From the NCBI RefSeq assembly GCF_030163795.1, contig NZ_JASJOF010000007.1, positions 124,001 through 188,000 of the forward strand: DNA of 64,000 nucleotides, given 5' to 3'. Each line of letters opens with the position of its first letter. The first letter of the stretch is position 1. Shown here piece after piece: positions 1-7,573 of the stretch. The translations under genes were made by a program, and so were the position numbers. The DNA is from Roseicyclus marinus. GTDB taxonomy: Bacteria; Pseudomonadota; Alphaproteobacteria; Rhodobacterales; Rhodobacteraceae. Under the pieces are notes generated by a model. It was not told where the DNA came from. It saw only the letters and a list, made by a program, of their open reading frames with translations, and did no database searches.

Positions 1-627
1 AAGAACGGTTTCACCATCGCTTACCGGATCGATCTGGCCAAGGTCGAGGCGCTGGAACTGACCGCAGAACCCGAAATCGAGACGGGGGCCACAGTGGACC
101 CCGTCCAGACTGGCCCCGGAACGGGGGCCACGGTGGCCGGGGTACCGGGGCCACCACGGCCCCCAAACCATCCTAAATTCATCCATAAACCTCCTACGCG
201 CGAGCGCGCGGCGGCGGAGGATGAGGAGGCTGAGAAGGTATTGGCGGCCTATCCTCCTGACCGGGTGCGGGGGAAGGCGGATTGTCTCAGGCGGATCAGG
301 GAGGCCCTGGATGCCGGGACGGAGTTCGAGGACCTGTTGCAGGCTGTGAGGGCCTACGCGAACGAGAGCACGGGCTTCACCCGGTCTAAGGTCTGTTTCT
401 CGGACAACTGGTTCAAGTCTTGGAAGTGGCGGGCCTATATCGAGGACATTGCCACGGGCCGAGAAGAGACGAAGGCAAATCAGGCCAAGGCGCTGGCGGG
501 CTTGGCGGGTTGGGTCACGAACCGCCATCCGCTCTGCCGCCACATCACACCCAGCCAGGTCGACGCATTGCTGGCCATAAAGCTGGTGACACAGGCGCAA
601 ATCCAGGCGGCTGGGCTTAGATCATGA
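1..627 (+). CDS. Replication/helix-turn-helix-like protein, 3' part
   Basis: Frame 1 is open from the first base and ends with TGA at 625-627, so this is the C-terminal 208 residues of a longer gene. The visible part has a short basic segment, a Pro/Gly-rich linker of near-repeated G-A-T-V motifs (about residues 28-60), then a helical region containing YPPDRVRG and FSDNWFKSWKW. This layout resembles replication-initiation or HTH proteins of plasmids and integrative elements, but the domain that would prove it is off the window. Its TGA overlaps the next ATG as ATGA, so it is probably translationally coupled to mobC. Confidence 0.5.
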   Translation, partial: KNGFTIAYRIDLAKVEALELTAEPEIETGATVDPVQTGPGTGATVAGVPGPPRPPNHPKFIHKPPTRERAAAEDEEAEKVLAAYPPDRVRGKADCLRRIREALDAGTEFEDLLQAVRAYANESTGFTRSKVCFSDNWFKSWKWRAYIEDIATGREETKANQAKALAGLAGWVTNRHPLCRHITPSQVDALLAIKLVTQAQIQAAGLRS

Positions 628-1082
628 GCGCCACCAATTCCACCGAAGCGCAAACAGCAAGGCGACCCATGTCATACGCTGGCGCTGCTGACCCGGGACC
701 TTGCGAGGGGCGGCAAGCCTCCCCTTCGAACCCCACCCGCGCAAAGGAGGCGCTGACGGAGACCTTCGTTTTCCGTTGCACGGCCAACGAGAAGGCCGAG
801 CTGCGCGCCCAGGCCGAAGCCGCTGGTCTTCCTGCCGCAACGCTCTTGCGTGAGGCTCTTGGCCTGACCGCAGCGCGCCGCCGCAAGCCCGTGCCGCGCG
901 TCGATCCAGCCCTGGTGCTGGCGGTGGGGCGCATCGGCGGCAACCTCAACCAGATCGCGCGTTGGCTGAACCGCGCGATGCTGGTGGGTCGCACCGATCT
1001 CGACAGCCTGACCATAGCGCGCAGCCTCGTGATGATCGAACGCCAGCTAGCCCTGCTTCTAGACGAGGCACGGCGGTGCTGA
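624..1082 (+). CDS. mobC: MobC-like relaxosome accessory protein
   Basis: 152 residues. The second half carries the MobC-type pattern: a ribbon-helix-helix-like segment starting FVFRCTANEKAEL and the hallmark GRIGGNLNQIARWLN stretch (about residues 103-117). MobC proteins bind near oriT, help melt the nic region and assist the relaxase. The start overlaps the upstream stop (ATGA) and the end overlaps the relaxase GTG by 7 bases, so the mob genes form a tight operon. The first 45 residues look disordered and the true start could be further in. Confidence 0.82.
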   Translation: MSATNSTEAQTARRPMSYAGAADPGPCEGRQASPSNPTRAKEALTETFVFRCTANEKAELRAQAEAAGLPAATLLREALGLTAARRRKPVPRVDPALVLAVGRIGGNLNQIARWLNRAMLVGRTDLDSLTIARSLVMIERQLALLLDEARRC

Positions 1083-2773
1083 TCAAATTCTTCCCCAACG
1101 GCAAGGGCGCGGGCGCGGGGCCGATCGGCTACCTCTTGGCCGAGTGCGTGCTGGACTATGACGGCAACCGCGACTTGATCCGCGATGCCGATGGTCAGCC
1201 GCTGACAGTGATCCGCGCCCCCTTGCCCGAGGTGTTGCACGGCGACCCCAGCCGCACCGAGGCTTTGATCGACGCCAGCTGCCACCAGTGGACCTACCGC
1301 TCGGGCGTGATCAGCTTTGAGGCTCAGGACGCGCCGACTGACGCACAGCAATCCGAAGTCATGGAAGCCTTCGAGAAGCTGGCCTTCGCGGGTCTGGACG
1401 GCGAGCAATTCGACATACTTTGGATTCGCCACAGCCACGAGCACCGCGTCGAGCTGCACTTCTGCATGCCGCGTCTTGAACTGACCACCGGACGCAGCCT
1501 GAACATCGCGCCGCCTGGCTATCAGGATGCCTATGATAGTTTGCGTGACCTGATGAACCAGCGTCACGGTTGGGCTGACCCGATGGACCCAGAGCGCGTC
1601 CGGGAAGTGCGCGACACCATCGAGGCTCCGACCCGTGCCCAGGGCCGCGATGAGCTGCATGCGTGGATCCTCGACCAGATTTCTATGTGTCTGATCGAAG
1701 ATCGCGCCAGCATGATCGACGTGCTCACGGACGCGGGGTTTGAACTGCCCCGCGTTGGCAAGGCCTACTTGACCGTCCAGGACCCCGAGACCGGTGAACG
1801 CTGGCGCTTGAAAGGAGAGATTTTCCATGAACGCTGGCAAGCCGATCCGGCTGAGCGAGAAGCTGAACGAGGAGCTCGACGTGATCAGGCAGGAACACGT
1901 CGTCTCGACGGCATCCCAGCTGCAGAGCTTCAGAACCGATTTGAAAGCTATTGCGAGCGCCGCGCAGCGTACCATCGAGAGCGATATGCAACAATTCCTC
2001 AACGAGAACAGGAGTTTGTTCGAGACGCGGAACAAGCAGATCCGGCGCTGGCTGACGATCTCGCCTTACGTGATCTCGGGGCTGATTGTGACGGGGATCG
2101 CCTCGATGATGGTCGCGAGCTACTTTTGGGCTTTGCAGATGAAGCGGTCCGAGTTGGCCGACCTAGGCCTGACGCGGATCGAGCGGAGAGGTCAAATCTG
2201 GCTGACGCTCGATCCTGCACGAGCCGAGCTGAGGACCTGCACAGTCGACGGCCATTCAGTCTACTGCATCGAAATTCTGGAGGAGTGAATGAGCCTGACG
2301 CCCTTGGAGCGCGACTTGCTCGCCTGCGTCGAGCGGTTAGTTTCAGCCTGCGAGACCTCCGCCAAGGAATTGAGCGGTTTGGAAAAGCGCTCGACGAACA
2401 TGATCGAGAAACGGCTGGCTGGCTTGGCCGATTGCATGAGCTTGCTCAGCCAGTCTCAAAGTTCCTTGATAACCGCATTGCTTGGCTTGTTCGTCGAAGA
2501 AGCGAACTTCAAATCGCTGGACAAACAGTTGCAAGAGAGCTTTCGGCTAGCGAAGTCCGCCGAAGAGAAGCTGAAACAGAACTGAAACGCCGGCATCTCA
2601 GCCAGAGTCTTGGGATGCTCGCGCGGATAGGCGGGCCAAATGCCGCGACGCGCAGCGCAGCGGTTCTTAACAACTCGTCCCCCCAAATGTCGTTCCAGGC
2701 GCGCCACAGGTTGCGCCCGATTTCGGTGATCGTTCCGCGTGTATCAAGTCCGACCCCCAAACCAAAGCCGTAG
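1076..2773 (+). CDS. mobA: Relaxase (MobA/MbeA-like, MOBP type)
   Basis: 565 residues from GTG at 1076; this start puts the conserved LIKFFPNGKGAG segment at the N-terminus. A relaxase nicks oriT and covalently carries the transferred strand. Tyr19 (in GPIGYL) is the candidate nicking tyrosine. His119, Glu126 and His128 (in RHSHEHRVELHF) occupy the spacing of the ColE1 MbeA H-E-N triad (H-x6-E-x-N), with His in place of Asn. After about residue 250 the protein becomes Arg/Glu-rich, and this part of the gene also encodes two small genes in another frame (1827-2288 and 2289-2585). The distal sequence is therefore shaped by two reading frames. Family assignment is firm; subfamily is inferred. 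Confidence 0.85.
   Translation: MLIKFFPNGKGAGAGPIGYLLAECVLDYDGNRDLIRDADGQPLTVIRAPLPEVLHGDPSRTEALIDASCHQWTYRSGVISFEAQDAPTDAQQSEVMEAFEKLAFAGLDGEQFDILWIRHSHEHRVELHFCMPRLELTTGRSLNIAPPGYQDAYDSLRDLMNQRHGWADPMDPERVREVRDTIEAPTRAQGRDELHAWILDQISMCLIEDRASMIDVLTDAGFELPRVGKAYLTVQDPETGERWRLKGEIFHERWQADPAEREAERGARRDQAGTRRLDGIPAAELQNRFESYCERRAAYHRERYATIPQREQEFVRDAEQADPALADDLALRDLGADCDGDRLDDGRELLLGFADEAVRVGRPRPDADRAERSNLADARSCTSRAEDLHSRRPFSLLHRNSGGVNEPDALGARLARLRRAVSFSLRDLRQGIERFGKALDEHDRETAGWLGRLHELAQPVSKFLDNRIAWLVRRRSELQIAGQTVARELSASEVRRREAETELKRRHLSQSLGMLARIGGPNAATRSAAVLNNSSPQMSFQARHRLRPISVIVPRVSSPTPKPKP
1827..2288 (+). CDS. MbeB-like mobilization protein nested in the relaxase gene
   Basis: 153 residues, read in a different frame wholly inside the relaxase gene. 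A strong ribosome site (AAAGGAG) lies 10 bases before the ATG. The protein has a helical coiled-coil-like N-terminus (about residues 8-70), one hydrophobic span (about 75-103, ISPYVISGLIVTGIASMM) and a short C-terminal domain beginning LADLGLTRIERRGQIW. This matches the layout of ColE1 MbeB (coiled coil, TM, small tail), which is also nested in mbeA. MbeB-type proteins are thought to anchor the relaxosome at the membrane. The stop abuts the next nested ATG. Confidence 0.75.
   Translation: MNAGKPIRLSEKLNEELDVIRQEHVVSTASQLQSFRTDLKAIASAAQRTIESDMQQFLNENRSLFETRNKQIRRWLTISPYVISGLIVTGIASMMVASYFWALQMKRSELADLGLTRIERRGQIWLTLDPARAELRTCTVDGHSVYCIEILEE
2289..2585 (+). CDS. MbeD-like mobilization protein nested in the relaxase gene
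   Basis: 98 residues in the same frame as the preceding nested gene. Its ATG follows that gene's TGA directly, with GGAGGAG just upstream, so the two are translationally coupled. The protein is a helical coiled-coil candidate starting LTPLERDLLACVERL, which resembles the ELEKQLL...LEQL start of MbeD/MobD proteins. It ends in a charged helix. MbeD is needed for ColE1 mobilization but its molecular role is poorly defined. Identity is inferred from position, size and the N-terminal pattern. Confidence 0.7.
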   Translation: MSLTPLERDLLACVERLVSACETSAKELSGLEKRSTNMIEKRLAGLADCMSLLSQSQSSLITALLGLFVEEANFKSLDKQLQESFRLAKSAEEKLKQN

Positions 2774-2783
2774 GAGAAAGCCA

Positions 2784-3191
2784 ATGACAGATCCTTTTCA
2801 ACACCCCGATTATGCATCCGAACCAGTGGACTTGCTAGAGCACGACCTCCGGCGGTTCCTGCACAACGCGCGCGATCAGGTGGATGCACTTCGCAAGACC
2901 GTCAAGCTGCTGATAAGCGCCGAGGGACAAATCAAGGAACAGGCGGCCGCTACGAAGCGCATCTACCAAAGCCTTCAAGGACAGATTGACGCCGGCGTGA
3001 CCGTTCATGTCGACGCCGACCTAAAGGCCCATGTCGCCAAAGTCGCGAATTCGACCATGCCTCTGGTAGGGGAGCTGGAACGACACCGGCAAAGCATTCG
3101 CGAAATGGTAATGATGATTGTGGCCGCGACCGCCGTGTCAGGCCTACTGGGCAGCGTCATCGGTGTATTGCTTGCCGTTCGCTTTCTATAA
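2784..3191 (+). CDS. Coiled-coil, C-terminally membrane-anchored protein of the mob region
   Basis: 135 residues from the ATG at 2784, chosen because GGAGAAAG sits just upstream; the frame is open further 5' but without a good start. A long amphipathic helical region (about 15-100) precedes one hydrophobic span at the extreme C-terminus (about 112-135, rich in Val, Ala, Leu, Gly). This is a tail-anchored topology. It starts 10 bases after the relaxase stop and is probably in the same operon. A role in membrane attachment of the relaxosome is inference only. Confidence 0.6.
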   Translation: MTDPFQHPDYASEPVDLLEHDLRRFLHNARDQVDALRKTVKLLISAEGQIKEQAAATKRIYQSLQGQIDAGVTVHVDADLKAHVAKVANSTMPLVGELERHRQSIREMVMMIVAATAVSGLLGSVIGVLLAVRFL

Positions 3192-3209
3192 TCAAAAAAG
3201 GCTAATCAC

Positions 3210-3584
3210 ATGACCAATGACCCCACCCTTGCCGCGTTTGCGCGCTTGCGCGCATTTGCGAGCGACCACAAAAGCTCGGCGTTAGATCGTTTGACCGCTG
3301 GGAACGCTGCCGCTTGGCTTGCGCATGCGACAACATACGGGATCACAGGAGAGACGTCCCTTCTGCAAAGCATAGCCGACCCCGCAAAGAACCCTGTCGA
3401 AAGGGCGACGACGCTCACGCGCTCGATTGTTCAAGCTATGAGCAGCGCGGGGCTTCCCCTTTCGACACCCTTTCAGGCGGTCGATCGCCTTTATAGTGAC
3501 ATAGAGGATGATGAGATCTCTGGGCCCAATCTTTTCCCAGGCGACCCGTTTGAAGCCGAGATCGAACGGGGGCCACGGCCCTGA
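3210..3584 (+). CDS. Hypothetical protein of the mob region
   Basis: 124 residues, starting 18 bases after the preceding stop with a weak AAAAAGG ribosome site. The sequence is mainly helical (repeated Ala/Leu/Arg segments to about residue 90) with an acidic tail containing DIEDDEISGPN. No family is recognised. It is probably the last gene of the mob operon by spacing and strand. Confidence 0.5.
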   Translation: MTNDPTLAAFARLRAFASDHKSSALDRLTAGNAAAWLAHATTYGITGETSLLQSIADPAKNPVERATTLTRSIVQAMSSAGLPLSTPFQAVDRLYSDIEDDEISGPNLFPGDPFEAEIERGPRP

Positions 3585-4128
3585 CTGAACGGCTTGAAGC
3601 CACCCTATTAAAACAAGGGCGGTTCAGACACTCCATGGAACGGAAGGCGATGAACGGTTCCCCAATTTTTGTGTCGAGCCTTGAAGGGTGCGGGCCCGAA
3701 GCTCTCGAAGCTTTCGAGGCTGTCCTTCGAACCGCAGGAACTCTGGATATGCTCCCAAGCGCCGCGTTGATGTATGAGTTCGAGGAACGTGTCGATTTGT
3801 CGGCTGATTGCCAAGAGATCTTCGATCTTGCTGTCAATGAGATTGCAGCGCGGCGGATGGTCCCGGATGGGGCTGGGTGATCTCGCGATGTATTCAGACA
3901 GCTGTGGATTGAGCAGCGTAAGGATGAAGGTCAAGCGCCGCATAAACGATCTGGGCGGGAAGCCGACGTTCGTTGCGGGCGCGATAGACCTGGCTTGCCG
4001 ACGAGCAAGCGGTCGTTCTCTGGGGGTGCGATGGAACACTGTCAGATAAGAAGCAACGGACGTTCAGCGCGTTGTAATCTGCCTACCAGAAACTCATATG
4101 GTCGAGGAACGAAGGGGAATAGTTGAGC
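3585..4128. other. Intergenic stretch between the mob region and CBASS
   Basis: About 540 bases with no convincing gene. Short open frames exist on both strands (81 residues on plus, 143 on minus) but neither shows a recognisable domain. It must contain the CBASS promoter; GAAGGGGAAT at 4111-4120 is the ribosome site for the CD-NTase. It could also hold decayed sequence from earlier insertions. Confidence 0.5.
3650..3880 (+). CDS. Doubtful small ORF
   Basis: 76 residues from ATG 3650, which has GGAAGG four bases upstream. The product would be acidic and helical (GPEALEAFEAVLRTAG, then FEERVDLSADCQEIFDL). No relatives are recognised. The antisense frame over the same stretch is also open, so this may be chance. 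Confidence 0.25.
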   Translation: MNGSPIFVSSLEGCGPEALEAFEAVLRTAGTLDMLPSAALMYEFEERVDLSADCQEIFDLAVNEIAARRMVPDGAG

Positions 4129-5364
4129 ATGGCTGTCACGATCACAAAGCAGGCTGAAGCATATCTTGAAGCTCTGGCAAAGGCGCTCGAAATTCCATCT
4201 GCGCGCTACGAACAGGCTGAAAAGAGCTATAAATCACTTGGTGATTGGCTGCATCGGGACTCGTCCAGTGTCCGGGACCATAATCCCGACATCTTTGTAC
4301 AGGGTTCCTTTCGGCTGGGCACGGTCATCAGGCCAGTGTCTGAAGATGAAGAGTATGACGTGGACTGTGCCTGTTCGCTCACAAGTCTGAGCAAGTCGGA
4401 CCTTTCGCAGCACGATCTGAAGGACCTACTGGGTAAAGAAATCAAGCTCTACCGAGACAGCAAAGGCATCAAGAAACCGGTGCACGAGGGCCGACGCTGC
4501 TGGCGCCTCGAATACGCCGATGGCGTGAAATTTCACATGGACATTGTGCCCTGTATTCCGAACGCCGAGGACCAGCGGCTGATGCTCGAGGCCCGCAGTC
4601 TCGATGCAACCTACGCCGACACGGCCATTGCCATCACGGACAATGAGGAAGCGGCGTATGACGTCATCACGGACGAATGGCCGCGCTCCAATCCGCGTGG
4701 CTACGCGGAGTGGTTCAAATCGCGCATGGGCGACGTCTTCCTTCGCAGGCGACAGCAGATTTTGGAAGAGATGCGTGCTGAGGGTGTGACCGCCAGTATC
4801 GAAGACATCCCGACATACCGCGTTCGCACTCCGCTGCAGTCCGCGATCATGATTCTGAAGCGGCACCGTGACACCATGTTCGCTGACGATCCCACCGACA
4901 AACCAATTTCGATCATCATCTCCACGCTCGCCGCGCACGCCTACCAAGGCGAAGAAACGATCGGTTATGCTCTGTTATCGATCCTGAGCCGGATGGAAGA
5001 GGCCATTGAGCACGATGGGACGAAATACGTCATCAAGAATCCAACGGACGCGCTCGAGAATTTCGCGGACAAGTGGGAGGAGTATCCCGAGCGTGCTGAC
5101 GCGTTTTTCGATTGGTTGAAGCAAGCGCGAGAGGATTTCTCCACCGCAAGCCGCCTGGTAGAACACCGGCGAATGTCGACGGTGCTGGCAGGCCGTATGG
5201 GGCGGGACCTCACCGATCAGGCCAGTGATGCTGCGTTGCAGCCGACGCGGCCAGGCTCGCCCGGTCTTGTGAAAGCGGCAGGGGTTGCATCCGCGGCCTC
5301 TGCTCCGAATGTTTCCTTTTCTGATGCGCCTCGTACTCCCAAAAAGCCTGATGGTTTTGCATGA
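4129..5364 (+). CDS. CBASS CD-NTase (cyclic oligonucleotide synthase, SMODS family)
   Basis: 411 residues from ATG 4129; an in-frame TTG at 4123 is an alternative. The nucleotidyltransferase core shows the GS motif (QGSFRLG, residues 58-64), the two metal Asp residues in EYDVDC (Asp77, Asp79) and the third in FHMDIVP (Asp138). On phage infection such enzymes make a cyclic di- or trinucleotide that switches on the operon's effector. The C-terminus is a flexible tail ending PDGFA, fitting a substrate for Cap2, which couples CD-NTases through a small C-terminal residue. The stop overlaps the Cap2 start (ATGA). Product nucleotide is not predictable by eye. Confidence 0.9.
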   Translation: MAVTITKQAEAYLEALAKALEIPSARYEQAEKSYKSLGDWLHRDSSSVRDHNPDIFVQGSFRLGTVIRPVSEDEEYDVDCACSLTSLSKSDLSQHDLKDLLGKEIKLYRDSKGIKKPVHEGRRCWRLEYADGVKFHMDIVPCIPNAEDQRLMLEARSLDATYADTAIAITDNEEAAYDVITDEWPRSNPRGYAEWFKSRMGDVFLRRRQQILEEMRAEGVTASIEDIPTYRVRTPLQSAIMILKRHRDTMFADDPTDKPISIIISTLAAHAYQGEETIGYALLSILSRMEEAIEHDGTKYVIKNPTDALENFADKWEEYPERADAFFDWLKQAREDFSTASRLVEHRRMSTVLAGRMGRDLTDQASDAALQPTRPGSPGLVKAAGVASAASAPNVSFSDAPRTPKKPDGFA

Positions 5365-7106
5365 CTTGGTGGCTGTTACAGCATTCAAGACTGGTGAGCG
5401 AAAAGGCCGCCCTCGCCGAGCTCGAGAGCGGCGTGGATTGGCTGTCTGTCGAGAACTGGCAGGCCAACAGTGATCTCGAAATGTGCGTCACTTTTGCCAT
5501 CATGCATGGCGACAAGCGCTTTGGCTTTCGGATGCGGTATCCGAGCATCTTTCCAGATGCCCCGCCGATGATTTTCACGGACGACGCATCGCGGATTTCA
5601 AACCATCAGTACGGCGCTGAGGGCGAGCTTTGTCTCGAACACCGCCCAGATAATTGGCATCCTTCGATTACGGGCGCTGATATGGTAGCAAGCTGCCAGC
5701 GCCTGATTTCCGAAGAGCAGCCCGAGACCGGCGAGATCGTGCATGCGCGATCCGCACATACCGCATCGCTCGGACGCGACCTTCGCTCTCAGCCTTGTCG
5801 GTTCTTGATGAGCGAGAGGGATTTGGTCGCGATCAACAGCTTGCCGGATGGCCAAGAATACGAGTTCACGTTTTCAGAGCGGAAAACGGCAACCATCTAT
5901 GTCGCTTCAATGACGCGGATCGGGCTGAAGGATGATCCCATTTGGGTAAGCGACCTGATACTGCCCGAAGGATATGCGCCAGAAACTGGGACTGTTGTGC
6001 GGGTGCCGGGCGCCGGGGATATTCGTGCTGTCAGTGCAAAAACCCTTGGCGCCTTTCTGTACGAACAAGATCTCGGCGACCTTTGCGGTCGCTTGCTCGA
6101 CACTGATGCGTTCACCTATTTGCTCTTGGGTGACGAAGATAAGTGGGAACTGTTCTCGATCTTCGGCAAAGCAGACGACCGTAAAATCATCCCGTACAAG
6201 ACTGTGATGGTCCCGGCCGCGCAACAACGCTTGCCAGACGAGTTCAAGGTGCTCGCCGACAAGACCGTTGGAATCGTTGGATGTGGCTCCGTTGGGTCGA
6301 AGGTTGCGGCCGGTCTTTGCAGAACTGGTGTCGGCAAATTCCTCCTGATTGATGAAGACATCTTCTTCCCCGGAAATACGGTGCGCAACGAGTTGGACCT
6401 GAGTGCAACGGGCGCGCACAAAGCGTTTGGCCTGCGCGAGCGACTTAAGAACCTGGCGCCTGAGGTCAGTGTCAGAGTATTTCGCATGACACTTGGCGGC
6501 CAGGAAAGTGCGGCGTCGATGGTCGGCGCGCTTGAGGCACTTGGCGACTGCGATGTGCTCATAGACGCCACCGGGTCGCCCACCGCATTTAACATGATTG
6601 CGTCGATGGCCTCGCGCAAAAGCAAGCCAATGGTCTGGGCTCAGGTGTTTGCTGGAGGAATTGGAGGCCTTGTCGGAAGAGCGCGGCCCCACGTCGATCC
6701 AGTGCCGCTGCTGGCACGGGGACAGATTGACAGGTGGTGCGAAGATCAAGGCGTTGAGTGGATCAGGCCGGTTGATCCAGAGCGCTATGGCGGGCAGGGC
6801 GCTGACGGGACTCCGATGGTGGCTGACGACGCTGAGGTTAGTGTCATTGCCGCGCATGCCAGTCGCTTCGTGATCGATCTGCTGGCCCGCCCGGACGGCA
6901 GCATCTTTCCCTTCTCTGCTTACGTCATAGGCCTTTCGTCAGAGTGGCTCTTCGATCAACCTTTTGACACGCGGCCAATCGATTTGATCCCTGCTGGCGA
7001 ATGGGGTGAAAAAGTCGAACCGCTTGACGCGGACGCCTTGGTTGAAATTGTCAAGGCTCATTTGCCTCCAAGGGAGGACGCCGATGCAGGTGCAGCTGCC
7101 GACTGA
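5361..7106 (+). CDS. cap2: CBASS Cap2: E2-E1 ubiquitin-transfer-like fusion
   Basis: 581 residues. The N-terminal E2-like domain has the catalytic-type Cys91 in GELCLEHRPDNWHP. A linker region (about 140-290) is followed by a ThiF/E1 adenylation domain with the nucleotide loop VGIVGCGSVGSKVA (about 303-316) and IDEDIFFPGNTVRNEL (330-345). Cys460 (in DRWCEDQ) is a candidate E1 catalytic cysteine. Cap2 adenylates and conjugates the CD-NTase C-terminus to a target, priming signalling. It is coupled to the CD-NTase by an ATGA overlap and its 3' end overlaps cap3 by 23 bases. Confidence 0.92.
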   Translation: MTWWLLQHSRLVSEKAALAELESGVDWLSVENWQANSDLEMCVTFAIMHGDKRFGFRMRYPSIFPDAPPMIFTDDASRISNHQYGAEGELCLEHRPDNWHPSITGADMVASCQRLISEEQPETGEIVHARSAHTASLGRDLRSQPCRFLMSERDLVAINSLPDGQEYEFTFSERKTATIYVASMTRIGLKDDPIWVSDLILPEGYAPETGTVVRVPGAGDIRAVSAKTLGAFLYEQDLGDLCGRLLDTDAFTYLLLGDEDKWELFSIFGKADDRKIIPYKTVMVPAAQQRLPDEFKVLADKTVGIVGCGSVGSKVAAGLCRTGVGKFLLIDEDIFFPGNTVRNELDLSATGAHKAFGLRERLKNLAPEVSVRVFRMTLGGQESAASMVGALEALGDCDVLIDATGSPTAFNMIASMASRKSKPMVWAQVFAGGIGGLVGRARPHVDPVPLLARGQIDRWCEDQGVEWIRPVDPERYGGQGADGTPMVADDAEVSVIAAHASRFVIDLLARPDGSIFPFSAYVIGLSSEWLFDQPFDTRPIDLIPAGEWGEKVEPLDADALVEIVKAHLPPREDADAGAAAD

Positions 7107-7554
7107 TGTTCTACGACGTATGCGACGCCATCTTTTCAGGTCAGGGTCACGTGAGATCGGCGGCATCTTGATGGGAGAAGAGATCGCCGACCAACTATTT
7201 CGTATCGTCGATTTCAGCGTTGACACATCCGGCGGAACGCGCGCGCAATTCTTGCGCGACGCCGATCATCACGATGCGGCCCTTTCGGCCTTCTTCGAAA
7301 GAACGGGCGCCAACTACACTCGCTTCAACTATCTGGGCGAATGGCACAGCCACCCGAGCTTCAGCGTAAACCCAAGTCTTCAAGACGTGCATGCCATGCA
7401 GGACCTCGTGGACGGCTCTGGAGGCGTTGATTTTGCCGTGCTCTTCATCAGTCGGCTGAGATGGTATTGGTGCTTTGAATGCAGCGCGCATCTCTTTGTG
7501 CGCGGCCATCCCCCGTCCGTGGTCAGCGTCATACGTGTGGAGTCCGCCACTTAG
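7084..7554 (+). CDS. cap3: CBASS Cap3: JAB/JAMM isopeptidase
   Basis: 156 residues from ATG 7084, preceded by GGGAGGACGCCG. It has the full JAMM zinc motif: Glu24 (REIGGILMGE) and H-x-H-P-x6-S-x2-D spanning His88, His90 and Asp101 (EWHSHPSFSVNPSLQD). In type II CBASS, Cap3 removes the CD-NTase from its Cap2-made conjugates and so limits activation. It starts inside the end of cap2, so it is translated from the same message. Confidence 0.9.
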   Translation: MQVQLPTDVLRRMRRHLFRSGSREIGGILMGEEIADQLFRIVDFSVDTSGGTRAQFLRDADHHDAALSAFFERTGANYTRFNYLGEWHSHPSFSVNPSLQDVHAMQDLVDGSGGVDFAVLFISRLRWYWCFECSAHLFVRGHPPSVVSVIRVESAT

Positions 7555-7573
7555 AAGAAAGACCTATTCAGGA

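Noticed and set aside
617..2035. Minus-strand 472-residue open frame over mobC and the relaxase gene
   Set aside because: It is antisense to conserved mob genes, has no ribosome site or family match, and its composition is the expected shadow of GC-rich coding DNA.
3608..4039. Minus-strand 143-residue frame in the gap before CBASS
   Set aside because: No recognisable domain, no ribosome site, mixed proline-rich composition; left as unassigned.
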